Assembly (NCBI RefSeq): GCF_039521745.1
Contig: NZ_BAAACT010000045.1
Length of the DNA: 64,000 nucleotides
Source: Faecalicatena contorta
Lineage (GTDB): Bacteria; Bacillota; Clostridia; Lachnospirales; Lachnospiraceae
Reading direction: 5' to 3' (one strand)
The notes beneath the pieces were generated by a model that saw only the letters and a list, made by a program, of their open reading frames with translations, was not told the origin of the DNA and made no database searches. Below, in pieces: positions 6,866 through 15,105 of the stretch (position 1 is the stretch's first letter; each line of letters opens with the position of its first letter). A program made the translations under genes and the position numbers.

Positions 6866-6893
6866 TTGAAATTCTTTGAGAATAGAGTATAAT
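6866..6893 (+). promoter_or_regulatory. Promoter of the thiamine operon
   Basis: TTGAAA (6866-6871), a 16-base spacer and TATAAT (6888-6893). Transcription would start near 6900, just before the TPP riboswitch and just outside the right end of the palindromic element. Confidence 0.75.
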
Positions 6894-6910
6894 GATTACT
6901 GTAAAACCTG

Positions 6911-6999
6911 GAAAGGGGAGCTTGCACGAAGCAGGCTGAGAGTAAGCTGTATTGCTTAGACCCATAACCTGATTTGGATAATGCCAACGTAGGGATACA
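6911..6999 (+). ncRNA. TPP riboswitch (THI element)
   Basis: The aptamer core is directly readable: AAAGGGGAGC, GGCTGAGAGTAAGC, TTAGACCCATAACCTGAT, TTGGATAATGCCAACG and TAGGGA, which match the conserved THI-box blocks (CTGAGA, ACCCTT-like, ACCTGATCTGGATAATGCCAGCG). It binds thiamine pyrophosphate and is followed by a terminator, so high TPP should stop transcription of thiM and the genes behind it. Confidence 0.95.
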
Positions 7000-7012
7000 T
7001 TGAACTGCATTT

Positions 7013-7050
7013 TATGCGGATATGCCTTATTTTGGTGTATCCGCATTTTT
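7013..7050 (+). terminator. Riboswitch-controlled terminator before thiM
   Basis: TATGCGGATA (7013-7022) pairs with TATCCGCAT (about 7038-7046) and runs into TTTTT. It lies 14 bases after the aptamer and 36 bases before thiM, the position expected for the expression platform of a transcription-terminating TPP riboswitch. Confidence 0.8.
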
Positions 7051-7085
7051 ACATTCAAAATAACGATACACAGGAGGTAGGTACC

Positions 7086-7907
7086 ATGATGAGAGAATGT
7101 TTTGACAAAGTTAGGGAAAAGTCACCGCTGGTGCATAATATTACCAATTATGTGACAGTAAACGATGTGGCGAACATCCTGCTCGCATGCGGCGGCAGCC
7201 CGATTATGTCGGATGAGCCGGAGGATGTGGTGGATATCACATCGATCTGCGGGGGACTCAATATCAACATCGGGACACTGAACCAGCGGAGCATCCGCAG
7301 TATGATCCTGGCGGGTGAGAAGGCCAATGAGCTGGGGCACACCGTGCTTCTGGATCCCGTGGGCGCAGGGGCCAGCAGTCTTAGGACCGGCACGGCGAAG
7401 GAATTGATGGCAAAGATAAAATTCGATGTAATCCGGGGAAATATTTCGGAGATCAAGACACTGGCCCAGGGGAGCGGTACGACAAAGGGAGTGGATGCAG
7501 ATGTGGCGGATGCAGTGACGGAGGAGAACCTGGAGCAGGCGGCAGCCTTCGTAAAAGCCTTTTCAAAAAGCTGCGGCAGTATTGCAGCTGTGACCGGGGC
7601 AATTGATTTGGTCAGTGACGGAGAAACCTGTTATGTGATCCGCAACGGGCGTCCCGAGATGGGCAGGATTACGGGAACAGGGTGCCAGCTTTCCGGTATG
7701 ATGACCGCCTTTATTACGGCGAATCCGGATCATAAGCTGGAAGCGGCTGCGGCTGCAGTCTGCGCTATGGGGCTTGCGGGAGAGACCGGATTTGCACGAA
7801 TGCAGGACGGGGATGGAAATGCAACCTACAGGAACCGCATTATAGATGCTATTTATAACATGACGGGTGAAGAACTGGAAAGAGGTGCAAACTATGAAGT
7901 GCGGTAA
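7086..7907 (+). CDS. thiM: Hydroxyethylthiazole kinase
   Basis: ThiM phosphorylates the thiazole alcohol 4-methyl-5-(2-hydroxyethyl)thiazole with ATP, salvaging the thiazole half of thiamine. The 273-residue protein shows the family opening SPLVHNITNYVTVNDVANIL, CGGSPIMSDEPEDV, VLLDPVGAGASSLRT, DVIRGNISEI and the catalytic GRITGTGCQLSG near the end. The ATG at 7086 is chosen because CAGGAGGTAG sits 7-14 bases before it; a longer in-frame start at 7014 falls inside the riboswitch terminator. First gene of the thiamine operon; its 3' end overlaps thiE by 14 bases. Confidence 0.95.
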   Translation: MMRECFDKVREKSPLVHNITNYVTVNDVANILLACGGSPIMSDEPEDVVDITSICGGLNINIGTLNQRSIRSMILAGEKANELGHTVLLDPVGAGASSLRTGTAKELMAKIKFDVIRGNISEIKTLAQGSGTTKGVDADVADAVTEENLEQAAAFVKAFSKSCGSIAAVTGAIDLVSDGETCYVIRNGRPEMGRITGTGCQLSGMMTAFITANPDHKLEAAAAAVCAMGLAGETGFARMQDGDGNATYRNRIIDAIYNMTGEELERGANYEVR

Positions 7908-8577
7908 GGAAGAGCTGCTATTATATGCGGTAACAGACAGAAGCTGGCTGGGAGAGTCCACACTGTACCAGCAGGTGCAGGATGCTCTGGAAGGCGGCGC
8001 TACTTTTATCCAGCTGAGGGAGAAGGATCTGGAGACGGAGGCTTTTCTGGAGGAAGCCAGAGAGATTAAAGCGCTCTGTAAAAAGTATCAGGTTCCTTTT
8101 GTCATCAACGACAGTGTTGAGATTGCACTGGCCGTGGATGCGGACGGTGTGCATGTAGGCCAGAGCGATATGGAAGCTGGAGATGTGCGCAGAAGGCTGG
8201 GAGAAGATAAGATCATCGGCGTATCCGCCCAGACGGTAGAGCAGGCCCTTCTGGCACAGAAACACGGGGCCGATTACCTGGGGGTAGGGGCTGTCTTTCC
8301 TACCGGCTCTAAGGCGGACGCGATAGAAGTGGATATGGAAACGGTCAAGGCGATCTGCGGAGCAGTGGATATTCCGGTTATCGCAATCGGCGGCATCGGC
8401 GCGGGCAATGTCATGGAACTTGCCGGCAGCGGTATCTGCGGGATTGCAGTCATCAGCGCACTCTTTGCACAGCAGGATATTAAAGAAGCGGCGCGGGAAC
8501 TGAAGACATTAACGGAAGCGATGGTAAAGGTGCCTTCTGAGGACGCAGCTGTATCCGGGCTGCAAGAGAAAAGATGA
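7894..8577 (+). CDS. thiE: Thiamine-phosphate synthase
   Basis: ThiE joins hydroxymethylpyrimidine pyrophosphate and thiazole phosphate to thiamine monophosphate. The TIM-barrel markers are LLYAVTDRSWL, GGATFIQLREKDL, VPFVINDSVEIALAVDADGVHVGQSDM, IIGVSAQTVEQA, GADYLGVGAVFPTGSK and IPVIAIGGIGAGNV. The start at 7894 overlaps thiM and follows AAAGAGGTG; 227 residues is normal length. The last about 20 residues are not conserved in the family. The gene overlaps the next by 4 bases (ATGA), a sign of translational coupling. Confidence 0.95.
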   Translation: MKCGKEELLLYAVTDRSWLGESTLYQQVQDALEGGATFIQLREKDLETEAFLEEAREIKALCKKYQVPFVINDSVEIALAVDADGVHVGQSDMEAGDVRRRLGEDKIIGVSAQTVEQALLAQKHGADYLGVGAVFPTGSKADAIEVDMETVKAICGAVDIPVIAIGGIGAGNVMELAGSGICGIAVISALFAQQDIKEAARELKTLTEAMVKVPSEDAAVSGLQEKR

Positions 8578-9251
8578 GGCGGATACAGGGGGCAGTATTT
8601 GATGTAGACGGAACACTTCTGGACTCCATGGAAATCTGGGAGAATCTCAGCGAGAGATATCTGGAATCCATGGGTGTGAAACCAGAGCCGGGACTGAGCA
8701 GAATCCTGAACACGATGAGTACAAGGCAGGGAACACAATATCTGATTGAACACTATGGACTGCAGCTGGATATCCGGCAGGCCATGGAGGGGATCAATAA
8801 AATGCTGTACGGGTTCTACAGCTGCGAAGCCCCTCTCAAAGAAGGCGTGCCTGAATGCCTGGAAGAACTGAAAAGGCAGAAGATTCCTATGATTGTTGTG
8901 ACGTCCAGTGACCGCGTGAATGTAGAAGCAGCGTTCACAAGACATGGAATTCTGTCCTATTTTCAGGAGATCCTGACCTGTTCGGAGATGCATACAGATA
9001 AGACAAAGCCGGATATTTTCCTGGAAGCGGCACGAAGGCTGCAGGCAGCCCCAGCAGATATCCTGGTTTTCGAAGATGTTCTGCATGCCCTGAAGACGGC
9101 AGGAAAAGCAGGCTTTCAAACTGCTGCCGTCTACGACAGATACAGTGCCAGACAGGAGAAGGAAATTAGAGAAACAGCCGATTATTATCTGAAAACATTT
9201 AAGGAATTCAGGACCTGCGCAGCAATGTGCACGGCACGGGTTGAACAGTAA
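8574..9251 (+). CDS. HAD-superfamily phosphatase in the thiamine operon
   Basis: A 225-residue HAD hydrolase (subfamily IA type). Motif I is FDVDGTLLDS with the nucleophile and acid Asp, motif II is VVTSS, the conserved Lys is in TKPDIF and motif IV is VFEDVLHAL. Its start overlaps the thiE stop by 4 bases, so it is tightly coupled to ThiE. No thiL is in the cluster, so a plausible job is dephosphorylating thiamine monophosphate to thiamine for a pyrophosphokinase encoded elsewhere, as HAD enzymes do in plants; this is inference, and a phosphoglycolate-phosphatase-like activity is the generic alternative. No signal peptide, so cytoplasmic. Confidence 0.8.
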   Translation: MRRIQGAVFDVDGTLLDSMEIWENLSERYLESMGVKPEPGLSRILNTMSTRQGTQYLIEHYGLQLDIRQAMEGINKMLYGFYSCEAPLKEGVPECLEELKRQKIPMIVVTSSDRVNVEAAFTRHGILSYFQEILTCSEMHTDKTKPDIFLEAARRLQAAPADILVFEDVLHALKTAGKAGFQTAAVYDRYSARQEKEIRETADYYLKTFKEFRTCAAMCTARVEQ

Positions 9252-9294
9252 CTGAACTCAGACAGGTTAACAAGAAAAGGAAAGCAATAAACCC

Positions 9295-9327
9295 AGCGGC
9301 AGACCGGGGGCACCACTCTCTGCCGCT
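9295..9327. promoter_or_regulatory. Hairpin between the HAD gene and thiD
   Basis: AGCGGCAGA (9295-9303) and TCTGCCGCT (9319-9327) are perfect inverted arms around a 15-base loop in the 117-base gap. There is no T-run after it, so an mRNA processing or stability role is more likely than termination. Confidence 0.45.
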
Positions 9328-9368
9328 CTATAAAATTAATGCAGACATAAAGAAAGGAAACAAAGATC

Positions 9369-10196
9369 ATGAGAACAGCATTAACAATCGCTGGAAGCGA
9401 TTCCAGCGGAGGCGCCGGCATCCAGGCAGATATTAAGACGATGACAGCAAATGGCGTGTACGCCATGAGTGCAATCACCGCGCTTACCGCTCAGAATACG
9501 ACCGGCGTAACAGGAATAATGGAAGTAACACCAGAATTTTTAAAGAAGCAGATGGACTGTATTTTTACAGATATCCGGCCGGATGCAGTGAAGATCGGGA
9601 TGGTATCATCATCTCCGCTCATAGAGGCGATTGCCGGCAAGCTGCTTGAGTATCGGGCAGAACACATTGTTCTGGATCCGGTTATGGTAGCCACGAGCGG
9701 TTCCAGGCTGATCAGCGAAGACGCTGTGCAGACACTGCAAGAAAAATTGATTCCTCTGGCAGAGGTAATCACACCAAATATACCAGAGGCAGAGGTTCTT
9801 TCGGGCATGCAGGTTCTGTCAGAAGGGGACATGGAAAGAGCCGCCGCAGCAATCAGTACCAAATATCGGTGTGCGGTGCTCTTAAAAGGCGGCCACGAGT
9901 TAAACGACGCAAATGATTTATTATACAGCAGTGGAAGCGCCCACTGGTTTTATGGTAAGCGGATTGAAAATCCGAACACGCACGGCACCGGATGCACGCT
10001 TTCCAGCGCCATTGCCTCCAATCTGGCAAAAGGATTTCCGATGGAGCAGGCAGTAGAACGCGCAAAAGATTATATATCCGGCGCCCTGGGGGCCATGCTG
10101 GATCTGGGGCAGGGCAGCGGGCCGATGAACCACGGATTTGCAATAGATGGCTGCTTTACGGCGGAGGTATCTGTAGCAGAAATGGAGGTGGGCTAA
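9369..10196 (+). CDS. thiD: Hydroxymethylpyrimidine/phosphomethylpyrimidine kinase
   Basis: ThiD phosphorylates hydroxymethylpyrimidine twice to give the pyrimidine substrate of ThiE. The ribokinase-fold signatures are LTIAGSDSSGGAGIQADIKT, NGVYAMSAITALTAQNT, IVLDPVMVATSGSRL, ITPNIPEAEVLSG, VLLKGGHE and the catalytic NTHGTGCTLSSAIASNLAKG. 275 residues is normal, with about 20 extra at the C-terminus. An AGAAAGGAAAC site precedes the ATG. The cytX start lies 3 bases after the stop. Confidence 0.95.
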   Translation: MRTALTIAGSDSSGGAGIQADIKTMTANGVYAMSAITALTAQNTTGVTGIMEVTPEFLKKQMDCIFTDIRPDAVKIGMVSSSPLIEAIAGKLLEYRAEHIVLDPVMVATSGSRLISEDAVQTLQEKLIPLAEVITPNIPEAEVLSGMQVLSEGDMERAAAAISTKYRCAVLLKGGHELNDANDLLYSSGSAHWFYGKRIENPNTHGTGCTLSSAIASNLAKGFPMEQAVERAKDYISGALGAMLDLGQGSGPMNHGFAIDGCFTAEVSVAEMEVG

Positions 10197-10198
10197 AC

Positions 10199-11401
10199 AT
10201 GAAAACAAAACGAACATCTATTTTTGAAAACGGATTGATTTGGTTTGGCGCAGGGGTTTCTATTGCTGAGATCCTGACGGGGACCTACCTGGCTCCTCTG
10301 GGGTTTTCTAAGGGACTGCTCGCCATTATACTGGGCCACGTCATTGGCTGTACCATGCTTTTCCTGGCCGGCCTGATCGGGGCTAAAACCAGAAAGAGTT
10401 CGATGGAAACCGTTAAGATGAGCTTTGGACAGAAGGGAAGCCTTTTGTTTTCCATCCTGAATGTGCTCCAGTTGGTGGGCTGGACATCCATCATGATATA
10501 TGACGGAGCCCTGGCTGCCAATGGCGTTGTGAAGACGGGTGCCTGGGTATGGTGCCTGGTGATTGGAGCGCTGATTATCCTGTGGATCGCAATCGGGATA
10601 ACAAATCTTGGAAAGATTAATACAGTGGCAATGACTGCCCTGTTTATCCTGACCCTGATATTATGCAAGGTGATTTTTTTTGGAGGCGGAGCCCCCGGAA
10701 TGATCAGTCCGGAGGGGATGACATTTGGAGCGGCGGTAGAGCTTTCCGTTGCCATGCCGCTGTCCTGGCTGCCGCTGATCAGTGACTATACACGTGAGGC
10801 GGCAAAGCCGGTGAAAGCAACCGCGGTCAGTGCCATTGTCTATGGGATCGTAAGCTGCTGGATGTATACCATAGGTATGGGGGCCGCTATTTTTACCGGC
10901 GAAGGGAATATTGCCTCCATCATGGTGAAGGCGGGACTGGGTATTGCAGGGCTTCTGATCATTATTTTCTCTACGGTTACAACCACGTTTTTGGATGCAT
11001 ACTCTGCGGGGGTATCCAGCGAATCTATTATCAAAGGAATCAGCCCAAAGCAGGTGGGAATCGTGGTGACAGTAATTGGAACCGCGGCGGCAATTGCATT
11101 CCCCATGGATGATATTACAGATTTCCTCTACCTGATCGGTTCTGTATTTGCTCCAATGATCGCCATCCAGATAGCAGATTTCTTCCTGTTGAAAAAGGAC
11201 GAGAGCAGCAAAGCAGTAAATGTGCCGAATCTGGCTATATGGGTCATCGGATTTCTGGCATACAGAGGGCTGATGCATGTTGATATGCCCGTGGGCAACA
11301 CGCTGCCGGATATGCTGATCACGATAGTAATCTGCTTTGCAGTCAGAAAGGTTGCACTCTTGGGAAAAAACACCTATAATGTGAATAGTGAGAATCCGTA
11401 G
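10199..11401 (+). CDS. cytX: Putative hydroxymethylpyrimidine transporter of the NCS1 family
   Basis: A 400-residue membrane protein with about twelve hydrophobic segments. The opening SIFENGLIWFGAGVSIAEILTG and the SWLPLISDYTRE and TTTFLDAYSAG segments are typical of the CytX branch of the NCS1 nucleobase:cation symporters, which is known to be linked to thiamine genes and TPP riboswitches. It would import hydroxymethylpyrimidine for ThiD. The ATG at 10199 follows ATGGAGGTGG; longer in-frame starts lie inside thiD and are rejected. Part of the riboswitch-controlled operon. Confidence 0.9.
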   Translation: MKTKRTSIFENGLIWFGAGVSIAEILTGTYLAPLGFSKGLLAIILGHVIGCTMLFLAGLIGAKTRKSSMETVKMSFGQKGSLLFSILNVLQLVGWTSIMIYDGALAANGVVKTGAWVWCLVIGALIILWIAIGITNLGKINTVAMTALFILTLILCKVIFFGGGAPGMISPEGMTFGAAVELSVAMPLSWLPLISDYTREAAKPVKATAVSAIVYGIVSCWMYTIGMGAAIFTGEGNIASIMVKAGLGIAGLLIIIFSTVTTTFLDAYSAGVSSESIIKGISPKQVGIVVTVIGTAAAIAFPMDDITDFLYLIGSVFAPMIAIQIADFFLLKKDESSKAVNVPNLAIWVIGFLAYRGLMHVDMPVGNTLPDMLITIVICFAVRKVALLGKNTYNVNSENP

Positions 11402-11444
11402 TCATGTTTACAGGTTTGACTGTGAACGGTAAAAAAGGGATAAT

Positions 11445-11468
11445 CGGCAGCCTGGAGACAGGCTGCCG
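11445..11468. terminator. Strong hairpin after cytX
   Basis: CGGCAGCCTG (11445-11454) and CAGGCTGCCG (11459-11468) are perfect arms around GAGA. There is no T-run, so it may be a partial terminator or an mRNA stabiliser between cytX and the DUF89 gene 27 bases on. Confidence 0.5.
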
Positions 11469-11494
11469 GTTCAATTATAATGAGGTGGAAAAGA

Positions 11495-12391
11495 ATGCGG
11501 ATAAGTGCAGCATGTATCCAGTGCATGGTGGATAAACAGTCGGAAAACATAAAGGATTTTGAGGATGAGCAGATAAAATCAGCATATCTGAAGGAAGTCC
11601 TCCGCATAATTGGCAGCAGCAGGGAAGAGGACACGACACCCGTTTTGTCGGCTTGTGTACAAAAGGCATATGAAAAATATTTTGGGAAAAGTGTGGATTA
11701 CAGCCCAATCAAGCATTCTTTTAACAAAAAAATGCAGCTGGCGGAGGAGGGTATCAGGAAAGAAATCGAAGCGGCTGAAGACCCGCTTTCCTGCGCCCTT
11801 TCATTTGCAAGAACAGGGAATTACATAGATTTTGGCGCCCTGCGGGAAGTGGAAGGCTCGGTTCTGGATATGCTGGTGCGTGAGGCGGGTAAAAAACAGG
11901 TTGATAAGGATACGCTGAAACGCTTTGAAGGGGATTTGGAGAAAGGCGGCAGCCTGGTATATCTGACCGATAACTGCGGTGAGATCGTATTGGATAAGCT
12001 GCTGATCGAATTTTTGAGGAAGCAGTACCCGGATCTTCGGATTACAGCAATTGTAAGAGGAGAGGCGGTAATCAATGATGCAACTGTTGAGGACGCAAAA
12101 GAGACCGGCCTGACAGATGTCGTGCCTGTAATAGGAAATGGAACTGCTATCCCGGGAACATCCCTTCGTGATATCAGCGATGAGGCCTCACGGCTGATTC
12201 ACGGTGCTGATATGATTATATCCAAAGGGCAGGGAAATTTTGAGTCGCTTCATGGATGCGGGCTGAACATTTATTATCTTTTTCTCTGCAAATGCGACTG
12301 GTTTGTTCGGCGTTTCCGGATGGAGAAAAACGGAGGGATATTTATACACGAAAGCGCGCTTGGAGCGGACGGTATCTATATTGCAAAGTAG
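11495..12391 (+). CDS. DUF89/ARMT1-like metal-dependent phosphatase
   Basis: A 298-residue protein of the DUF89 family, which includes metal-dependent damage-control phosphatases that remove phosphate from wasteful or damaged metabolites. The N-terminal CIQC pair, the metal-site motif LTDNCGEIVLDKLL, NDATVEDA and the ISKGQGNFESLHG motif are all present, as in the bacterial subfamily with a CxxC. The ATG at 11495 follows GAGGTGG with 6-base spacing. It is the last gene of the thiamine cluster and is closed by terminators, so it may clean up a phosphorylated pyrimidine or thiazole by-product; that link is inference from position only. Confidence 0.8.
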   Translation: MRISAACIQCMVDKQSENIKDFEDEQIKSAYLKEVLRIIGSSREEDTTPVLSACVQKAYEKYFGKSVDYSPIKHSFNKKMQLAEEGIRKEIEAAEDPLSCALSFARTGNYIDFGALREVEGSVLDMLVREAGKKQVDKDTLKRFEGDLEKGGSLVYLTDNCGEIVLDKLLIEFLRKQYPDLRITAIVRGEAVINDATVEDAKETGLTDVVPVIGNGTAIPGTSLRDISDEASRLIHGADMIISKGQGNFESLHGCGLNIYYLFLCKCDWFVRRFRMEKNGGIFIHESALGADGIYIAK

Positions 12392-12402
12392 AAGTAAAAT
12401 TC

Positions 12403-12436
12403 TTGTAACAGTTCAGAGCAGCCTGAACTGTTACAA
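12403..12436 (+). terminator. Hairpin of the GTAACAGTTCAG family after the DUF89 gene
   Basis: TTGTAACAGTTCAG (12403-12416) and CTGAACTGTTACAA (12423-12436) are perfect 14-base arms around a 6-base loop, followed by ATTCTTT. It ends the thiamine operon. The same arm sequence recurs in hairpins near 14864, 32793 and 40264. Confidence 0.75.
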
Positions 12437-12470
12437 ATTCTTTCGAATTACAATTTGTTTTTTCGGATGC

Positions 12471-12512
12471 ACGGACCGAAGAACTCTTTTTCATGAGGGT
12501 TCTTCGGTCCGT
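12471..12512. terminator. Second hairpin between convergent genes
   Basis: ACGGACCGAAGAAC (12471-12484) and GTTCTTCGGTCCGT (12499-12512) are perfect 14-base arms. It is preceded by a T-rich stretch, which suits termination of the leftward gene at 12573. Confidence 0.6.
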
Positions 12513-12572
12513 ATGATATATACCTATAAGAATTTTGTACGGCTCTGCAGGCCTGTCATCTGAGAAACCACC

Positions 12573-13457
12573 CTATGAATCGTACTGATCCATCCACTCA
12601 TTCAGGAGTGCACAGTACTTCTCATTTTCTTCCACAAAGCACATATGCCTGCATCCGTCAAATAATTCCCAACGTGAATTCGGAATCAGATCATACATAG
12701 TCTTGGCTACAAGCGGGGTGCATAGGTCATTTGTACCGCTGATTATCAGTGCAGGTTCCTTCATATCTACAATCTTATCCCGGTATTCCCATCCGCCCAG
12801 GCTGCCAGTGGGGTTGTATTCATTCGGCCCCCAGCCTGCCACATAAGCCTCGGTTCCGGACTTTTTCGGACGGCGCAGGCATTCCGGTGAGTCTTCAGTT
12901 ACGGCTCCTGCACAGTGAAGCAGCATAAATCTGTCATTTGCGGCCAGATATGCCGGATCATCAAAATCACCGGTCTCTTCCGCCTTTGCAATTGCATCCT
13001 GATCCTCCTGTGACATAAACTTGATCATACGGTGCTGTTCGTGAGCCCACAGTTCTGCAGCAGGCAGCGTGCTGGATAGTATAACAGATTTAACCCCCTG
13101 CGGCTTATAATCGCAGAGGTATTCGATTGCGAGCATTCCTCCCCAGGATTGTCCAAGCAGATGCAGTTCGTCCAGACCGAGATGTTTTCTCAGCTCAATC
13201 AGCTCGTTGTCCCATGTTTCGGAACACCATAACTTTGGATGCCCGTCTACATAAGAATTGCCGCAGCCAATCTGATCGTAGGAGATGATGGCGCGCCCTT
13301 CCTCAGCAAGCTTGTCCAGCACCTCAAAATAGTTGTGTGTGGAACCGGGCCCGCCGTGCAGTAAAACGAGCGGTTTCTTATTACCTTTGCATTCCCCGAC
13401 AATACGGTAATAAGTCTGATACCCGAGATAAGGCATATAACCTTCAATGACTTTCAT
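12573..13457 (-). CDS. Proline iminopeptidase-like alpha/beta hydrolase
   Basis: A 294-residue alpha/beta-hydrolase of the prolyl aminopeptidase type (peptidase family S33), which removes N-terminal proline from peptides. Seen are the oxyanion motif VLLHGGPGSTHNYF, SYDQIGCGNS, the nucleophile elbow LLGQSWGGMLAIEYL, the Asp in ISGTNDLCTP and the His in DGCRHMCF near the end. The start at 13457 is preferred because AAGGAGG lies 9 bases before it; the frame extends 24 codons further without a better site. No signal peptide. Other S33 activities such as ester hydrolysis cannot be excluded. Monocistronic. Confidence 0.85.
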   Translation of the reverse strand: MKVIEGYMPYLGYQTYYRIVGECKGNKKPLVLLHGGPGSTHNYFEVLDKLAEEGRAIISYDQIGCGNSYVDGHPKLWCSETWDNELIELRKHLGLDELHLLGQSWGGMLAIEYLCDYKPQGVKSVILSSTLPAAELWAHEQHRMIKFMSQEDQDAIAKAEETGDFDDPAYLAANDRFMLLHCAGAVTEDSPECLRRPKKSGTEAYVAGWGPNEYNPTGSLGGWEYRDKIVDMKEPALIISGTNDLCTPLVAKTMYDLIPNSRWELFDGCRHMCFVEENEKYCALLNEWMDQYDS

Positions 13458-13779
13458 ATAAGTTCCTCCTTGCCGGTTTTCGGCTTTTTCATACTTTTCG
13501 ATTATAACAGACATAACAGGCACTTTCAATTCGGACTATGTGGATTCTTTCACAATCTCTATGGGAAGTAATATCTGAAATGGAATTAAGTGGAAGAAAG
13601 CGTTAAAAGGCCTGCATTTATGCGGATGCATTCGAAATTTTTTATTATTTACTTTAAATGCTACATCAATTTGCCTGTGCTTGCAAGGGGGCGTCCTATA
13701 TTCTGTTGTTTAAACCCGCAAAATTCCAGTGAATGCTTCCGCTTGTAACCGTCAAGGCAAAAGTGACTGTCACAGCTGA

Positions 13780-13808
13780 TTGACAGGGGGAATCGGAAGT
13801 GATAGAAT
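13780..13808 (+). promoter_or_regulatory. Consensus promoter in the gap before the epimerase gene
   Basis: TTGACA (13780-13785), a 17-base spacer and TAGAAT (13803-13808). GTGAC-TGTCAC just upstream is a small inverted repeat overlapping the -35 flank. The leader of about 85 bases before 13899 has no clear structure. The rest of the gap, 13458-13779, shows nothing I recognise. Confidence 0.75.
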
Positions 13809-13898
13809 CAGTGCAACATGAGGTTGAGCGGAAGGCTGCATTTATGGTTATCGCAATCATAGCGGTCACTTTTTTTAGTTTTTAAAGGAGGGAAGACA

Positions 13899-14816
13899 AT
13901 GAGTAAAAAGATTTTAGTACTTGGTGGAAGCTATTTTACAGGAAGAGTATTTGTCATGGTGGCATCCCAAAAGGGGTATGAGATGACGGTAGTGAACAGG
14001 GGGAGATTCTCCGTTAAGTCTTATGAGAATGTAACGGAATATGCTTGTGACAGGCATGACTATCAGACGGTGTCCAAACTTCCGCTGGAAAAAGAATATG
14101 ATGCGGTGGTGGATTTTTGTGCATATGCTCCTGGGGATATTGAGAATTTGTGGAGCTACCTGCCGTGCAGCGTCCGCAGATATATCTATATCAGTACTGC
14201 AGATGTACATGAGAAGACAGCAGGAATAAGGAATGAAGAGTCCCCAATGATGAGCGAAGGGGGAGCAGACCAGGTACAAAGCTATACATACAACAAAATG
14301 CTCTTAGAAAAAGAATTATTTGTAAGCGCGAGGCAGCATGATGCAGAATATGTAGTCCTGCGTCCCACATTTATCTACGGTCCGTTCAACTACGCGCCCA
14401 GAGAATCCTATTATATTAAGAAGATAATAGAGGGAACGTCCCTCCCGGTGCCGAAAGAAACTTCGGGTAAGTTCCAGATGGTCTTTGTAAAAGACATGGC
14501 AAATGCGATTGTAAGCTGTATAGAAGAAGAGAAGGCGGCGAATCAGGCCTACATTCTGAGCGCCCCGGAAGTATTGGACTATCAATCATTCATCCGGCTG
14601 CTAAAAAGCATCAGTGATCTGCCGTTTACAGTAGAGGAACTGCCGCTCAAAGAGATTATAGAAAAAAATATCCCCCTGCCATTCCCACTTACCGAAGCGG
14701 ATAATGAATTATTTACCGGTGAAAAAATCACAAAAGACCTTCCATTCCGGTATAGCAGTCTGCAGGAAAATATGAAGTTTACATACGAGAACTTTCGCTC
14801 TGTGTATCAGAAATAA
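13899..14816 (+). CDS. NAD-dependent epimerase/dehydratase family protein
   Basis: A 305-residue protein with an extended short-chain dehydrogenase/reductase fold. The N-terminal ILVLGGSYFTGR is a nucleotide-binding loop in the form of the atypical GGTxFxG variant, IYISTADVHEK carries the active-site Thr region, SYTYNKMLLEK is the catalytic Tyr-x3-Lys and LRPTFIYGPFNY follows. The family converts nucleotide sugars or similar substrates; the substrate cannot be named, and a plant RNA-binding CSP41-like branch shares this loop type. An AAAGGAGGG site precedes the ATG. Single gene between a strong promoter and a strong terminator. Confidence 0.78.
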   Translation: MSKKILVLGGSYFTGRVFVMVASQKGYEMTVVNRGRFSVKSYENVTEYACDRHDYQTVSKLPLEKEYDAVVDFCAYAPGDIENLWSYLPCSVRRYIYISTADVHEKTAGIRNEESPMMSEGGADQVQSYTYNKMLLEKELFVSARQHDAEYVVLRPTFIYGPFNYAPRESYYIKKIIEGTSLPVPKETSGKFQMVFVKDMANAIVSCIEEEKAANQAYILSAPEVLDYQSFIRLLKSISDLPFTVEELPLKEIIEKNIPLPFPLTEADNELFTGEKITKDLPFRYSSLQENMKFTYENFRSVYQK

Positions 14817-14863
14817 AAGCGTTTTCAATAAATCTCCAAATAGACATCCCAAAAGAAGCCGCC

Positions 14864-14901
14864 AAAGGTGACAGTTCAGCCCTGCCTGAACTGTCACCTT
14901 T
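14864..14901 (+). terminator. Terminator hairpin of the GTAACAGTTCAG family
   Basis: AAAGGTGACAGTTCAG (14864-14879) and CTGAACTGTCACCTTT (14886-14901) are perfect 16-base arms around CCCTGC. It lies 47 bases after the epimerase stop. The GACAGTTCAG core matches hairpins near 12403 and 40264. Confidence 0.75.
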
Positions 14902-15105
14902 AAGTGACGGCCTCTGGGTATTTGATACGGGCTATTCTCTATATTAGCGGCAGAGAATACCTGTTTTTTTATGATATAGGAAATTTTTCCTGTTCCTGTA
15001 ATAAGTCTGCAATATGTGGAGAGTATGATCGCTTTGTAAGGGGGGAGTTCCTCTTTACGTGCTGCACAATAGGAAGTTATAATAAGCAGAAAGGAGAGTA
15101 TATTT

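Noticed and set aside
8274..9119. 281-codon reverse open frame
   Set aside because: Antisense to thiE and the HAD gene, with no recognisable domain and no ribosome-binding site.
10661..11278. 205-codon reverse open frame
   Set aside because: Antisense to cytX; a shadow of a membrane-protein gene with no family features.
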